From Euphorbia lathyris (Eukaryota > Streptophyta > Magnoliopsida > Malpighiales > Euphorbiaceae), in assembly GCF_963576675.1 (NCBI RefSeq), contig NC_088910.1, positions 29,700,531 through 29,764,530 on the forward strand: DNA of 64,000 nt. The letters run 5' to 3'. The notes beneath the pieces were generated by a model that ran no database searches, had not been told where the DNA came from, and saw nothing but the letters and a program-made list of their open reading frames with translations. This document shows, in pieces, positions 22,337-33,694 of the stretch. A program made the translations under genes and the position numbers. Position 1 is the first letter of the stretch. Every line of letters starts with the position of its first letter.

Positions 22337-24106
22337 ATCAAAACCCTTAATCTACTCGTTCCTTTCCACTTGATCATCTCTGGCCGTCTCTCCTAGCGGT
22401 GTTGTTGGCTTACTGTCGCCGCTACTTTCTCCTCCATCCCTCTCGATCTCTGCTTTAAACACTTCTTCCTCAAATCTGACCTTTGAAACGAATAGAACTC
22501 GGTGGCGTCAGTGGGGCCTCTACCAAGATCAACATCTCTTGTGGTTCTTCCTCACAGGAAATATTTGTACATGCTTAATCTACTCTCGATATTTCTTTCT
22601 TTTTATTGTTTTGAGTATTTCTTTCCTATTATTGTTTTGAGTATTATTAACTTTAGATCTCCCCTGTTGGTTCCAATTTTATCCTATTGATGTCTTTTTA
22701 CATTAAGCTATAAGCAAGTCTCAATTTGCTTGCTTGGTTGTCTACTTTTTTAATTCTGCTATTAATCCTATGAGTTTTAGAATTTCTTACATATATTTAC
22801 CTTTTTTTAGCAAATAAAATTTTATCTTCAATGTTAGCCCTTGTTATTGATATTGGATTTATGGGGTTGGTGTTGACAATCTAGCAGATTCGGTGTTTTT
22901 CTAGAATGTGATGCTGGAGCCATTGCTTGAAAGTAAAGGTCCTGTAGATGCAGACAAAGTGTTTGCTTATTTTGCTGTTAATGGAGCTTTGTGATTTTTG
23001 TAGGTGGATATAATTGAAGTTGCAAACAAAGTTTACCAATTAGAGAGCATGATAGTTACTTATACCAGGAGCAGGACAGGCACTGATGAGAGATCCAAAT
23101 TTTGGATCCTTCATTTATTTATTTTCAAGTGTCTATGAACATATTATATTATGAATTAATGAAGATATAGACACTTATCACCATGTATATGCGCACAAAG
23201 GTGCACCTCTTGCCTTTGAGAGGATGTTAAGGTACACAGCCTTGTGCATTTTGCACTGTGCCTTTAACAGCCACACACTTAAGTATATGAAGTTGTGCTA
23301 TTAGAGAATAAAGGCGGTAGATTTTCTATTGTAATTTTAAGATTGATATATAGTGGATTAGATTATCTCAGATGGATAATTTATGGTTTTCTTGACAAAT
23401 GATTCCTTGTCTTTTCAGAGTTTTAAACAACATATAGGAGGGAGCTCATCACATCAGAACTCACATTTTATTATGGATCTTATCGATCTTAAGTGAAAGA
23501 ACGTTTTCTTCTCAATATAAATCCAGCTTCTCTGCACAACATTCTGGACAGGCTTCTCATAAAGGTGTTTTTACATCTAGTGCATTGCCAATTAATGAAT
23601 TTTGTGAAATTCTTTTGTTTCCATGAATTGATCCTATGCAATGTCAGTAGTGAAACCACGATGAACAATTAATCCTAAAAGGAACTAACATCTGTTTGAT
23701 ATTATTATATTCTTAAGCTTACTTGTCAAACATTGATGTAATTTGAATGCTGGTATGCAGGTGGTGCCTATGGAAATTGCCTTTGAAAATTGGGCGTCTG
23801 CAATGACCACAAGATTACACTCTAGTGGGCTATCTTGCAAGGTGATATGTCTATTCATTTCATAATTTAGAATTGGGGTGATGTTGGTGCCCGATGATGG
23901 TATTGGAGCTTCTATGTTTGGCTCAAATTTTAGCTACTGTGTATAGACTTAAAATTTGTAACTTCCTGAGCATTATGGAATTTAGGATTGAATTAACTAG
24001 TTGGTTTTAATCAAAGTTGAAAGCCATGATAGCTAGTTGATTTAAATTATGACATTTTTTTCTAATGCAGGCCCTTGATAAAGAAGCTTTTCAGAGCAAA
24101 TGTTGA
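22337..24106 (+). pseudogene. Exon-like gene fragment carried by the CACTA element
   Basis: After a GC-richer, 5' UTR-like stretch (22340-22560), several segments look like exons: about 22906-22992 (with an ESKGPVDADKVFAYFAVNGA reading), about 23004-23090 (VDIIEVANKVYQLESMIVTY), 23761-23841 (81 bases, AG before and GT after, VVPMEIAFENWASAMTTRL) and 24071-24106 (AG before, in-phase ALDKEAFQSKC then TGA). The last two join in frame. This is the pattern of a host-gene fragment captured with introns. I do not recognise the parent gene. Confidence 0.5.
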
Positions 24107-24749
24107 AGAAGATGATCGTTGATTTTAATTATTAATTTGAGAAATAGCTATATAAATATTTGTCAAACTCAATTTCATATGTTCGTGTATTAGTAGTTTA
24201 GTTTTTTTTTCTTGGAATGATTTATATTTCTATTGTGATTCATGTAATGTTGGATTATGTAATATTGGATTACGATATGATATTAATTCATTTTTTGTTT
24301 TAAAAATGTTGTAGTGCTACTTTTGCAAATTTTATATCAATGCTTTAGTCGCAATAAATTAAATATTGTGGCAAACCAATTTGTCAAAATATTATTTCAT
24401 ATTAAATTAATTACAATAAATATTATATTCATCACACTATAATAATAAATTAATTGTAACGAATATTATTTGTCTAAATAAGTATCAAATGTTTGTCAAA
24501 CTAGCTAATATTTTGTGACCAACATAAATTAATAGCAACCAAATATAATACATGTGACTAGTGAAATTTCGTCACAACATAATCTTAAGAATAGAGACAA
24601 ACTATAAATTTTGTCACAATAAACTTATTAAGACGAGCTTATTGCAACGAAATTTATGATAAAATATTTAGTCACCACATGTATATTTTGACGAAATACA
24701 TATATGTTCTGATGAAAATTTTCGCCACAACAAACCCTTTTTTGGTAGT

Positions 24750-24901
24750 TTCACTAAGAGAGTGGCTAGCTAACTCATCCATGGAACTCAAGTCAAGATG
24801 ATTCAATGTCTCACCCGTTCCACCAATGCACCCATTCACATTTAACTCCCGAGTTGGACAATCTTCCAAAGTGGTCTCCGTTTTCTTACTAGGAGAACTC
24901 T
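24750..24901 (-). pseudogene. Polyprotein segment between protease and CACTA insertion
   Basis: The minus frame at 24905 downward reads LKSSPSKKTETTLEDCPTRE and ends SHSLSET at the CACTA border. It continues the protease part (RKGGIRYVL, then TPLKSSPS) if one copy of the 53-bp duplication at 24913-25018 is disregarded. Confidence 0.6.
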
Positions 24902-26890
24902 TCAAAGGTGTAAGGACATATCGGATTCCGCCTTTGCGTATGGTGTAGGTGTTGCTTCTTCTCGCAGGACATATCGGATTCCGCCTTTGCGTATGGTGTA
25001 GGTGTTGCTTCTTCCCGCATGTGAGGCATCACAATCAAATTGCCATGGCCTACCAAGTAGCACATCACAAGCACCCATCTCCACAACATCACACATAGCT
25101 TCATCCCCATAAGCTCCAATAGTGAAAGGAACTTTACACCAATAAGTAACTTGAAGTTTTTCCACCTCGTTGACTCAAGCAAGGTGGTTAGGTCTAGGAT
25201 GTGGCTCGGGAACCAACCCAAACTTGCTCATGGCGAACCGACTAATGATATTCACTTGGCTTCCTCCGTCGATCACCACCTCACACTTCTTCCTAAGAAC
25301 TAAGCATCGAGTTCTAAATAATCGATGACGTTGGCTATGCTCCTCTTCACTAGGCATTGGTACCCTCGTCACCAAATACACATTGTGCTCATTTCCATCA
25401 TCATGAACTTCATAGTTGTCTTTATCTTGGCTCCACTCAACACTTCCCGACTCATCCTCATCTTGGAACCGATTTCCTTCATCATCATAAGTATCTTCAT
25501 TTCGGTTCCACCCAATATTTCCCAACTCATAGTCATCTCGGAACCGACCATCATCATGCTCATAAGTATCTTCATTTCGGCCCCACTCTACATGTCCCAA
25601 CTCATCATCATGATGGAACCTACCTCCATCATACTCATAGATATCTTCGTTGTAGTTCCGTTCAACATCCTCCAACTCATCATCACAATAGAATATACCT
25701 TCATTATCTTCATAGGGAGCCCCGTGTCGATCCCGCTCAACACACCGACGCTCACTCTCATCATAGTAGACTCTATCTTCGTCTTCCTCATAAGCGGCCC
25801 CATATTGGTTCCACCCAATCCTTCGACATTCATCCTCCTCATGGTAAACTCTACCATCTTTATCATAATCAAACTCATATGCACTATGACAAAGTTCACC
25901 ATCCTCACATATTTCATCTTCGGAAGCGTGCTCTCTCTCTTCAACCTCATCCTCGAATTCGCCTTCATAATAACCACGTTCCTCATTTCTTTCTAGCTCA
26001 TTCTCGAATTGGTCCTTCTCTTCATCAATTTCCTCTTCTAACTCCTCTTCTTCATGGTTGTATTCAAATTCATTTCCATCTTCATCCACGATCCGTCTTT
26101 TCCCATGACCTTTTGTTTCCTCCCACTCCTCTTCATAATTCGAATCGACTAATTCACGTGCCAAGTCGCCCGACTCAAAAGACATACTACAACCCAACAT
26201 GGTAGAACCACCAACATCTCTCCCATCTCCATAGTCATCAATCTCCACACATAAGCTAATTTCATCATGCTCCTCAAAGAGATTAATAAGCCCAAACTCC
26301 TTTACCCCCTCTTCAAGACATATGCCATTAATTTCCTTAAGCATACTTATATAGCTAGGCCTAAGGGGCATTTCATCAAACACTTGGGGAGTATCTCTTG
26401 CAACATGGGTTTCCTCATTATGACCACACACAAATTCAACCTTCCCCATATTCTCACACACAAGCATCCCTTCCTCCTTATACACACATACATTTAAATC
26501 CTCATTCACAAATTCATTATCAACAACTCCACAATGAGAATTTAAATTACTAACAACACCACAAACAACCAAATCCTCACTAAGAGTAGGCATACCCACA
26601 ACTTCCATATCAAGAATGGAAAGCTTTGGATTTACCTTTTCCTTGCGCAATAGAGGACAGATTTTGGATGAATCCTTAGGAGGTGAGATAATGGTTTCAC
26701 CATCTCTTTTATGTTGGGCTCGACGTTGTCGTCTCCGGCTACTTCGGGTTCCTCGTTGGAGTCTCTCCATCTCTTCTTGCTCCAAGTTCTCTATTGTCTT
26801 TCTCATCATCTCAGCATATTGGAGCTCCATCTCCCTTGTCTCGGCTTCAAGACGTTCCTTTAAGGCTTCTGAAAAACTCGGTTGAATCAT
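24902..26890 (-). pseudogene. Retrotransposon acidic polyprotein with aspartic protease
   Basis: The ATG at 26890 lies 35 bases inside the primer-binding site, the first good start. Residues 1-70 are charged and coiled-coil-like (EALKERLEAETREMELQYAEMMRK, then SSRRRQRRAQHKRD). Residues 270-500 are strongly acidic and end in about six degenerate 27-residue repeats with the pattern EWxRNEDTYEHDDGRF. From about 545 a retropepsin-like segment appears: CEVVIDGGSQVNIIS (D-x-G-S active-site pattern), then after one TGA (25175-25177) MEKLQ, VPFTIG, CDVVEMGACDVLLGRPWQFD. The stop sits where Ty3/gypsy relatives usually have Trp. No CCHC knuckle or standard gag core is visible. It probably makes the element particle or RNA-binding protein; that role is inferred. 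Confidence 0.7.
24913..25018 (-). repeat. 53-bp tandem duplication that shifts the frame
   Basis: AGGACATATCGGATTCCGCC and the bases after it occur at 24913 and 24966, differing at one or two positions near the end. Fifty-three is not a multiple of three, so the duplication breaks the polyprotein frame after the protease. Confidence 0.85.
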
Positions 26891-26924
26891 TGTCGAAAGA
26901 AGTCTCCGTTAGGATAACGATCGA

Positions 26925-26935
26925 CTCTGATACCA
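26925..26935 (-). promoter_or_regulatory. Primer-binding site for initiator Met-tRNA
   Basis: The minus strand reads TGGTATCAGAG two bases inside the 5' LTR, the standard sequence complementary to the 3' end of plant initiator tRNA-Met. This fixes the element's orientation. Confidence 0.9.
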
Positions 26936-26937
26936 AC

Positions 26938-27685
26938 CGATACAGATCGATTTTGGGATGTGTTAGTTTTAATCGTAAACTAACAAAGATGTTCTTCTCT
27001 AGCTAAACTAGAAGGAGTGAATCCCGGGTTTTACGGACTAAATCCGTAGGAAATCAATGATTCCCCATTGCTGAAGGATTCAAACCTTAACAAGCTTCAA
27101 TGAAGAAGAAGATATATTTTGTATTGATAAAAGAGAACTATTACAATGACAAAGAGATGAATTTATATCATCTAAAATCCTAAAACAAAATTACATAAAA
27201 GGCTAACATACATAATTAATTAAAGAGTAAGGTCAGGAGGTAAAATGGGGTAATGATAAAATGGTGGCATGAGTGTAAATAGAGGAGTGGTAGGGTTGTA
27301 ATAAGGGAGTGGCAAAGGTGTAAATAAGGAGTGGCAGGATTGTAAATAAAGAGGAAGCTGGAGTAAGGAGCAAGTTCCTTAAAGTGAAGGTACGCGGAGC
27401 GTGCCTAATTCTACGCAGAGCGTAGGTTGGCTGTTGAACTCTTCTCCAGATCAGTACTCATTCTACGCGGAGCGTGCCCAAATCTACGCGGAGCGTAGGT
27501 TGGCTGCTGAACTCTTCTCCGGATCAAACCAAACTTTACGCGGAGCGTGCTATAAACTACTCGGAGCGTGCCTGAGCTGTTGCGTGGCACTGTTTTGGCC
27601 TCCTTACTCGCTTGTTGCTCGTGCTTGGTTCTTCCTCCGACTTTCTTCGTACGGGACCGATCCCAGAAGGAGATGCCCCACATCA
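26938..27685 (-). repeat. 5' LTR of the retrotransposon
   Basis: Aligned with 18234-19033; its inner end has CG in place of TG. Six variants of the TACGCGGAGCGT word lie at 27391-27575, about 110-295 bases into the LTR on the coding strand, where U3 promoter elements would be. Confidence 0.9.
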
Positions 27686-27690
27686 AGTAG

Positions 27691-29029
27691 TCTCTACAAC
27701 ACATCATCAAACTTTTGGTTTCTAACCATCAAACAACTATTCTGTTATAGCTATTTTCAAAAATTTATTCCGAGCTCATTACTCAACCTTTTTCCGAGAT
27801 TCCAATTACAAACCCTTCTATTACATACGAACTTCAAGTCCTAGCTTTCATTTCGCTAAAATCCGATCTCTACAGCCTTCGAAATCGAGTCCTAAAGTCC
27901 TATAATTTTTTTTCCAGATATTGGTGTTGTTTATTCAACTTAATGTAAATTGATGGTTTGGTCCCTGAAGTTTTTAAATCGCTCCATATTTGTCCAGAAT
28001 TACCCAAACGACGCGACGATCTTTTGATCCAAGTTTCATGATGTTCCAAGCCTCACCCGTGGCTACTCCAATGACGTCAACAAGATTTTTTTATGTTCGT
28101 TTTAACCCCGTACATATTTTTTTTTCATGATTTGTTTATATTTCCAGCTTTAAAGTATTATTTCCCAGTTGTAACCTTCAAGCCTTATACTCATATTTGT
28201 AATCCAAAAACATTGAAAAATTATGAAATCAATAAAAATTTAAAAGAAAAATTTAAAATTTATATCTTTGTGTTGGTTTTATTGCTTTTATTTTTGGTAC
28301 CATATTTTAAAGAATTGTTTTCTAATTGACCTGTCAAGCGACATCGAGGACCTAAGAGAGCTGTTTTTATTTTCAGTCCTTGTAGCTCTCGTCCAATCGT
28401 CTCATTAAAAATCAAGTCATTAGGCGCATTTATTTTATTCTGTTATCATTTTACCCTTCGAGAACTAGCTTCTCTGGCACACCCGCATTATTCTTACCAT
28501 TTTTAATCTTCACACTCGCATATCAAGGTTGAGAATTGAGATATTTCAAACATATAGCCAACACAAACCAACTAAAAGCTACAAGCAAAGAAAATGCAAA
28601 TGTGAAGTTAAAACTAACCCTAAAATATAGACGGGAGGAGCTCCTCTAAGTAGATCTAGTTAAAATGAAAGTGAATAATTTTAACTGTCAAGAAAACTTT
28701 CAAATTCTTCATTCAGGTTTTGGAGTTTTCTTCGGATTTTAGTCGGAAGATAAGCCCCTCCTTTATTTTTCTTTGGTTTTTCTTTATTAAATATTTTTTA
28801 TCAATCTATTATTATAGTAGGTTCTATAATTTCTCTTTTATTTGAAGTTTTTCTGTTCTTATTTCACCATATAATTTTTTTAGTTCTTATTTCACCATAT
28901 ATAGGTAGTTGTGGTTTGTCACTCTATGGGTGGTTGTGGTTTGTTTCTCTACATGGTGTTATCATAGTATCTCTCTTAAAATGTCAGTGCCCCCTTAATA
29001 TTGTATAAGTCTTTTTTATGCTTCATGTC
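27691..29029. other. No gene; retroelement-like non-coding sequence
   Basis: No open frame with family features. Some words (TTGGTCCCTGAAG, TCACCCGTGGCTACTCC) suggest LTR-element leader sequence, but I found no termini. Confidence 0.4.
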
Positions 29030-30584
29030 TCTGTTTGTGATGACTTCCAAAAAATAATGAATTCCTTGTGGTGGGGTTCGAAGAGTGATGAAAAAGGACG
29101 ATTTGTTGGGCTACTCGGGACCAGTTGTATTTAAGCAATTAGTGTGATGGGTTAGGTTTTCGTCATCTGGAATCTTTCAATCTTGCACAACTTGGAAAAC
29201 ATGCATGGAACCTAGTTTTTGATAAAAAAAATGCGCTTATGTGTAAAATCATCAAAGGTAAATATTATCATAGGGGATCATTTTTTTTTATGGCTAGTCT
29301 GGGTCATAACCAAGCCTAGTTTGGATGAGAATATTCGAATCTTGGATCATTCTTGACAAGGGATGTCAGTGTTGGCATAGTCCTTAGCTTGGTCTTAGCG
29401 AAAGCTTACGCCTATAAACCAGGGTGGGAGGAGCTTACTGTTGACAAATTACGTAGACAAGACAGGTATGTGTGGGATGTGACCTTGCTCGAAAAAGTTC
29501 TTAACCTAGTGGATGTTCGCAATATCCTTACTCTTCATGTTAGTAATGCTAGTAATAAGGAGACGGAGGACAGACTGATTTGGCATTATGAAAACCAATG
29601 TAACTATTTAGTGAGATCGAGGTACCATGTAGTGTTTCAATGTATGTTTGGAGATAAGGTGGCAGTAGAGGCAGGTGAATGAACGAAAATGTGGAGCTTA
29701 AAGATTCCTCCTAAAATTAAAAGCTTCATGTGGCACGTGTAGTGATTTTCTTCCCAATAAGGAGAAGCTTTATCTTAAAGGAATTCATGTCACAAATGAA
29801 ATTCTATTTATGGAGATATAGGAGAACACAATGTTCATCTCTTCATGGATTGCAAACAAGCGAGGAGTGTTGGAGCTTGGTCGAGTTACAATTTGGAATG
29901 GATATGGTGCAATCGGGTGTCGACTTTAATCTAGACTATCGATGTCGAGAAGAAACTTTTTTGGATGGTTTTATGGGTTGGTTAGGGGTAGTGGAACAAT
30001 ATAGTCTGGAATCAAAAATTAATTCCTTCTCGGGCTACTGTTCTCGCTACTATCGATTTTCTCCAGTAGTCCCGAACGGCAGTTCCCAGGTAATGTCTAC
30101 TGCTTCTTGGGTTTTGCCAAAGATAGGGTTTGTGAAAGTAAATATTAATGTTCGGTATTGACTTTGATAACTCTAGAGTGGGAGTAGGTGCAGTATTATG
30201 TGACTTGTTGGGTAGAGTTCTGGCATGTCGTACGAATTTTATCCCAAGTTGCTAGTCGCATTTGGCTAATGAAGCATTTAGTCTTTAAGATACTCTCAAT
30301 TGGGTCCTAGATTAGGTATGAATAATATTAATATGGAAATGGACACCAAAGACGTGGTGGATGACTTCTTTCGTAAGGAGGCTGATGTATCTAAGGTTAG
30401 AGAAAGTCTTATTTGAGTTTTATCTACCGCATATCAAACGTGCGGTTAATGGTGTCTTGGGTTCTTTAAGAAAGAAATTTTTTAGTTTTTCTAGTATGTG
30501 AGATCATCCTCCTTGTATTTTCTAAGTTGTTGATATTAATGGTGTATTTTTTTTAGTAATAAAAATTATCAAAAAAAAAAAATC
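29030..30584 (+). pseudogene. Decayed LINE: end of reverse transcriptase to RNase H
   Basis: Frames on the plus strand in family order: SLWWGS...FSSSGIFQS...LGKHAW-like sequence (29060-29220), a zf-RVT segment (29353-29682, DRYVWDVTLLEKVLN, then RLIWHYENQCNYLVRSRYHV), WSLKIPPKIKSFMWH (29690-29735), then RNase H words (FVKVNINV, GVGAVLCDLLGRVLA, MEMDTKDVVDD) to 30400. A poly(A) run at 30571-30582 closes the element. Many stops and frameshifts; 5'-truncated. No target duplication found. Confidence 0.7.
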
Positions 30585-30820
30585 GATAAATGGAATTTGA
30601 ATTTTTCTCAAACACGATAGGTATGGTAGAATGAAAGGCATAAATGAATATCACAAATACATAAAATAATATGCGAAGCTAATTAAGAATGATTAGTATC
30701 CAACTTGGTGGCTAATTGCTATGAGGAAGCCCATCCACCCTACCCACATGCATGCTTTTCAATTGGAAGCGGGATTATTATTAGGTCAAATACATGAATA
30801 CATAATTAAGTACAAAATTG
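30585..30820. other. Flank containing a block shared with the PMEI array
   Basis: The CCTACCCACATGCAT block (30735-30760) also occurs upstream of the other PMEI copies (46110, 50520, 51410, 55100), always before ATGCATTCAAGC-like sequence. It marks the left end of the duplicated unit of copy 1. Confidence 0.5.
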
Positions 30821-30935
30821 TAACTAAATCATATTATTAAATTTAATTCTTAATATATCATTATTCATTGTATATTATGATATACAGTGAATAATGATAT
30901 ATTAAGAATTAAGTTTAACTAATATGACTTAGTTA
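30821..30935. repeat. Near-perfect inverted repeat, about 57-base arms
   Basis: TAACTAAATCATATTATTAA at the left pairs with TAATATGACTTAGTTA at the right, and the arms continue through ATTCTTAATATATCATTATT to a centre near 30878. It could form one long hairpin. It is probably a miniature inverted-repeat element; no target duplication is obvious. Confidence 0.75.
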
Positions 30936-31983
30936 TCTAGACTTATAATTTACAAATTCTAATCTTTAAAATATATTAAAATTACTGATTTTACTAGTTT
31001 AACCTAATTCAAAATTATGATTTGATAGTTGTAAATATTTATTAAAATATGAATTTCTGTATAATTTTCCCACTATTATATGTATGCATCTTTTAAACAT
31101 TATAAATTATGAATTGCATGTCTATATTATGAATCCCACTTCATTTTGGTTTTTATTATTTAAACATTAAGATATTATTTTCGTTCATTTAATAAACGGA
31201 TAATATTTAGATTTTTTTTCTCAAAAAAACAAATATTTAGATTTTTTTTTTTGGTCCCAGCTGAAATATCTGACTTCAACAATCCAATCCAACCCTTGTC
31301 TTGAAATATCTCGTTTTAATTTCAACCCAAATTCATGGAATCGGTATGATATATGTATGCATCTTTTAGAGGTCAAATTATCAAGTTGCATGTCTATATT
31401 ATCCCACTTGATTTTTGGTTTTAGGATAATCTCTAGTGGTACTAAATTTAAATGTTTGTCTAATCCTTAGAGTGAAAGAAAGGAATGGTATTCAGTTTTG
31501 GAGGGTGTCTAAATTTAAACATTAATAATCTCTTTCTGAATGTTGGATTTTGAAGAAGTGTTGCGGAAAAGAACAAGGACGCTATTCATGTGACGTGTCG
31601 TGAAGTAGAGGGTGTGTTCTTCAAAAACCTTGCGTGTATTATAAATAAATAAATAATAAAAAAGAAAATTTTGTTATTTATGTTTTAATTATTTTATTTC
31701 AAAGGCAACTTTATTCAATGTTATAAAATTTGAATCAGACTGATAGGTCCCACCGATTCAATCGGGAACTGGCAAAGAGTCTGATCCAAACTGCGCCGAT
31801 TTATTGAACCTTCTACAAACCGATATGAACTGGGGTTGAACCAGTGACCAGAGGTCGAACCAAAAACAGGTGCAATCGTTGTTTTTTTTGCCAATTTATT
31901 CCCTCTTTGTAATAACATCGAAAACAAAATTACATCCCTCTTTGTACCCTAGAAAACATCTACCTACAAAAACATGTACAATA
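30936..31983. other. AT-rich, no gene; partial repeat near 31715-31870
   Basis: Contains words shared with the PMEI-upstream blocks (GAAATATCT, CAATCCAACCCTT near 31265-31300). The stretch at 31715-31870 (GAATCAGACTG, GTTGAACCAGTG) resembles, weakly, the hAT miniature element at 42375-42962. Confidence 0.4.
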
Positions 31984-32225
31984 ACAAGGTTGTAAAAAAC
32001 GTTAGACGCTAGTCGGACGGACATGGCCCTCAAAGATTAATCGGGGATTAGTCGGAATTAATCAGGAATTAGTCGGATTTGTACTTTTTATTTTGTGTTT
32101 GTTAATAAACAAGTTGTTATATAAATTTAATTAAAATATGTATTATACTATCTAAAAATAATAATATAAAATTATTTAATATAGAAAAATACATATATTT
32201 GTAGCATATATCTTAAAAATGTGCG
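31984..32225 (+). repeat. hAT-like dispersed repeat, inverse copy at 45665-45896
   Basis: It begins CAAGGTTGTAAAAAACGTTAGACG and continues with GGGGATTAGTCGGA-like sequence and an AT-rich tail containing TATTATACTATCTAAAAATA. The reverse complement of 45665-45896 has the same order, beginning with an AATGTTGTAAAAAAACGC terminus. The CA(A/G)NG start suggests hAT; far ends are unclear. Confidence 0.55.
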
Positions 32226-32253
32226 AACATCAAGATTTCAACAACAATATAAG

Positions 32254-32465
32254 GGGGCGTTTGGTTCAAATTTCAGAATCGGAATGTTACGGAATCAGAA
32301 TTAGAATGTTACGGAATCAGAATCGGAATGACTATTTATTTTTTTTGTTTGGTTTAATCCGGAATCGGAATCCAATTACTTTTAAGAGTGTTTGGTTCAA
32401 ATTTCGAAATTGGAATCAGAATTATCAAAATCGAAATGGGACAAAATCAAAATTTCTTAAATTTT
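32254..32465. mobile_element. Partial PIF-like element, one terminus
   Basis: The left end GGGGGCGTTTGGTTCAAATT matches the termini at 3374 and 41519, and GTGTTTGGTTCAAATT recurs internally at 32389. The right terminus is missing. Confidence 0.5.
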
Positions 32466-33210
32466 AATAGATAAATAAATTATGAAAACCATTAACCATA
32501 AACTAATAAAAAAAATTAATTATAAAAATATATAAATATATGGGTAGTTACTTTTTATAACCTAATAGAAATTGTTTGAAGAATATGGGATCCAACATAT
32601 TTTATTGGGTTCTAAATTCCAAAGAAGTTTGTTCTAAATTCCTTATCTCGCTGTGCATAATTATCATAGTAGTAATAGTTGTTGGTGTATTTATACATGT
32701 GTACTTGGGTTGTTGCTCAAGTTCTTTCACTATATTTGATACATGTGTACTTGAGTTGCTATAGTAGTGATTAATATCTTCTACAAAGATGTCGATTAGA
32801 ATTCATATTTTAGCATACCAAAACTGACTCTAGATGTTAAATGGACATAACTATAGATTTTGTCTGAAAGTACGCCTACAAACTCTAAACAATCATTTTT
32901 AGGATAAATTCATAAATATATTATATTGGCCTTAACTATAATTACAACTTTAGCAATCTTTTTGGACTAATTTTGGACCCTATTACTACTTTCCCACTTG
33001 ATAACTTATACAATATAACTATTTAGGTGCCTTCTATAGTTACTTTGTTTTTTACAAAATAAGCGTTACTTTGTTATTTTTATTATTGGATGATGGAGTA
33101 TAAAATCCATCTAATGGTGAAAACATACAAAGTAAAACTTACTTTGTCAAAAACAAAGTAACTATTACAAATCTAATAAATAAACTCAACGACTCTTAAT
33201 AACTAATTAA
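32466..33210 (+). promoter_or_regulatory. Upstream region of PMEI copy 1, shared with other copies
   Basis: 32620-32760 matches 47960-48090 (copy 2 upstream). 32815-33003 (ACTGACTCTAG, TGTTAAATGG-CATAACTATAGATTTTGTC, TTTTGGACTA, TTTTGGACCCTA, CCCACTTGAT) is conserved before all four PMEI genes and probably holds their regulatory sites. From 33004 copy 1 departs from the others. Confidence 0.55.
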
Positions 33211-33574
33211 GCTCTTGTTTGGGAGGAGGTTAATGAGAGTAATGGAACGTTAAGTATAACTTTGTTTGAGAGTTATTTTTTGAGAGTAAATGAAGGTTAA
33301 TGGGGTTAAATGTTTACTTCCTCTAACTTCCAAACTCTAACCTCCAAATTGGAGGTTAATGGGAGTAACGTAAACTTTTTTAAAATTTCTTGTCTCTACA
33401 AAGTAAATTTAACCTTCATTTCCCTCCATATTTAAATTCTCAAACAAGGTTAAACATTTAACCTCATTTACATCCTATAAACTCCCAAACAATGTTAATT
33501 TTTAACTTTCCTTCCCTTTCCATTACCCCATTTAACTCTCACCTCCATTAACCTCCAAACTCCCAAACAAAGGT
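33211..33574. mobile_element. PIF/Harbinger-like miniature element (364 bp)
   Basis: Inverse orientation copy of 21934-22333: starts GCTCTTGTTTGGGAG and ends CTCCCAAACAAAGGT, flanked by TAA (33208-33210, 33575-33577). It lies about 600 bp upstream of PMEI copy 1. Confidence 0.85.
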
Positions 33575-33694
33575 TAAGCATTTAACTTAACATCACATAA
33601 CTTCTTATAAGTTATTCTAAAGTAACTTATATAACTCTAATAGTTACAAGTTAAATAAAGACTATTAATTATAAATTTATTATTTCAACAGATA

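Larger units (their letters stand above)
20643..24749. mobile_element. CACTA-like DNA transposon, nonautonomous, about 4.1 kb
   Basis: The ends read ACTACAAAAAAAATTTG and, inverted, ACTACCAAAAAAGGG, close to the CACTACAAAAA terminus of plant CACTA elements, although the first C is lost at both ends. Both flanks hold many subterminal repeats of the TTGTCACAAT / TTTTGTGA type, another CACTA feature. I could not confirm a 3-bp target duplication. It splits the retrotransposon polyprotein frame, and carries a Mutator-like and a PIF-like miniature element plus exon-like sequence, but no transposase that I can see. Confidence 0.7.
18229..27690 (-). mobile_element. Nonautonomous LTR retrotransposon with repeat-rich polyprotein
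   Basis: The two LTRs are 18234-19033 and 26938-27685 and the 5-bp target duplication is AGTAG (18229-18233, 27686-27690). The element lies on the minus strand, with the primer-binding site next to the right LTR. Inside are a long acidic polyprotein frame with an aspartic-protease segment of Ty3/gypsy type and, after it, a repeat-rich C-terminal region. I see no reverse transcriptase, RNase H or integrase. A CACTA-like element of about 4.1 kb (20643-24749) interrupts it; without that it is about 5.3 kb. It resembles TR-GAG-type elements in lacking pol but has an unusual coding region. Confidence 0.85.

Noticed and set aside
25325..26205. Plus-strand frames with Ile- or His-rich sequence
   Set aside because: Antisense shadows of the acidic repeat region of the retrotransposon protein.
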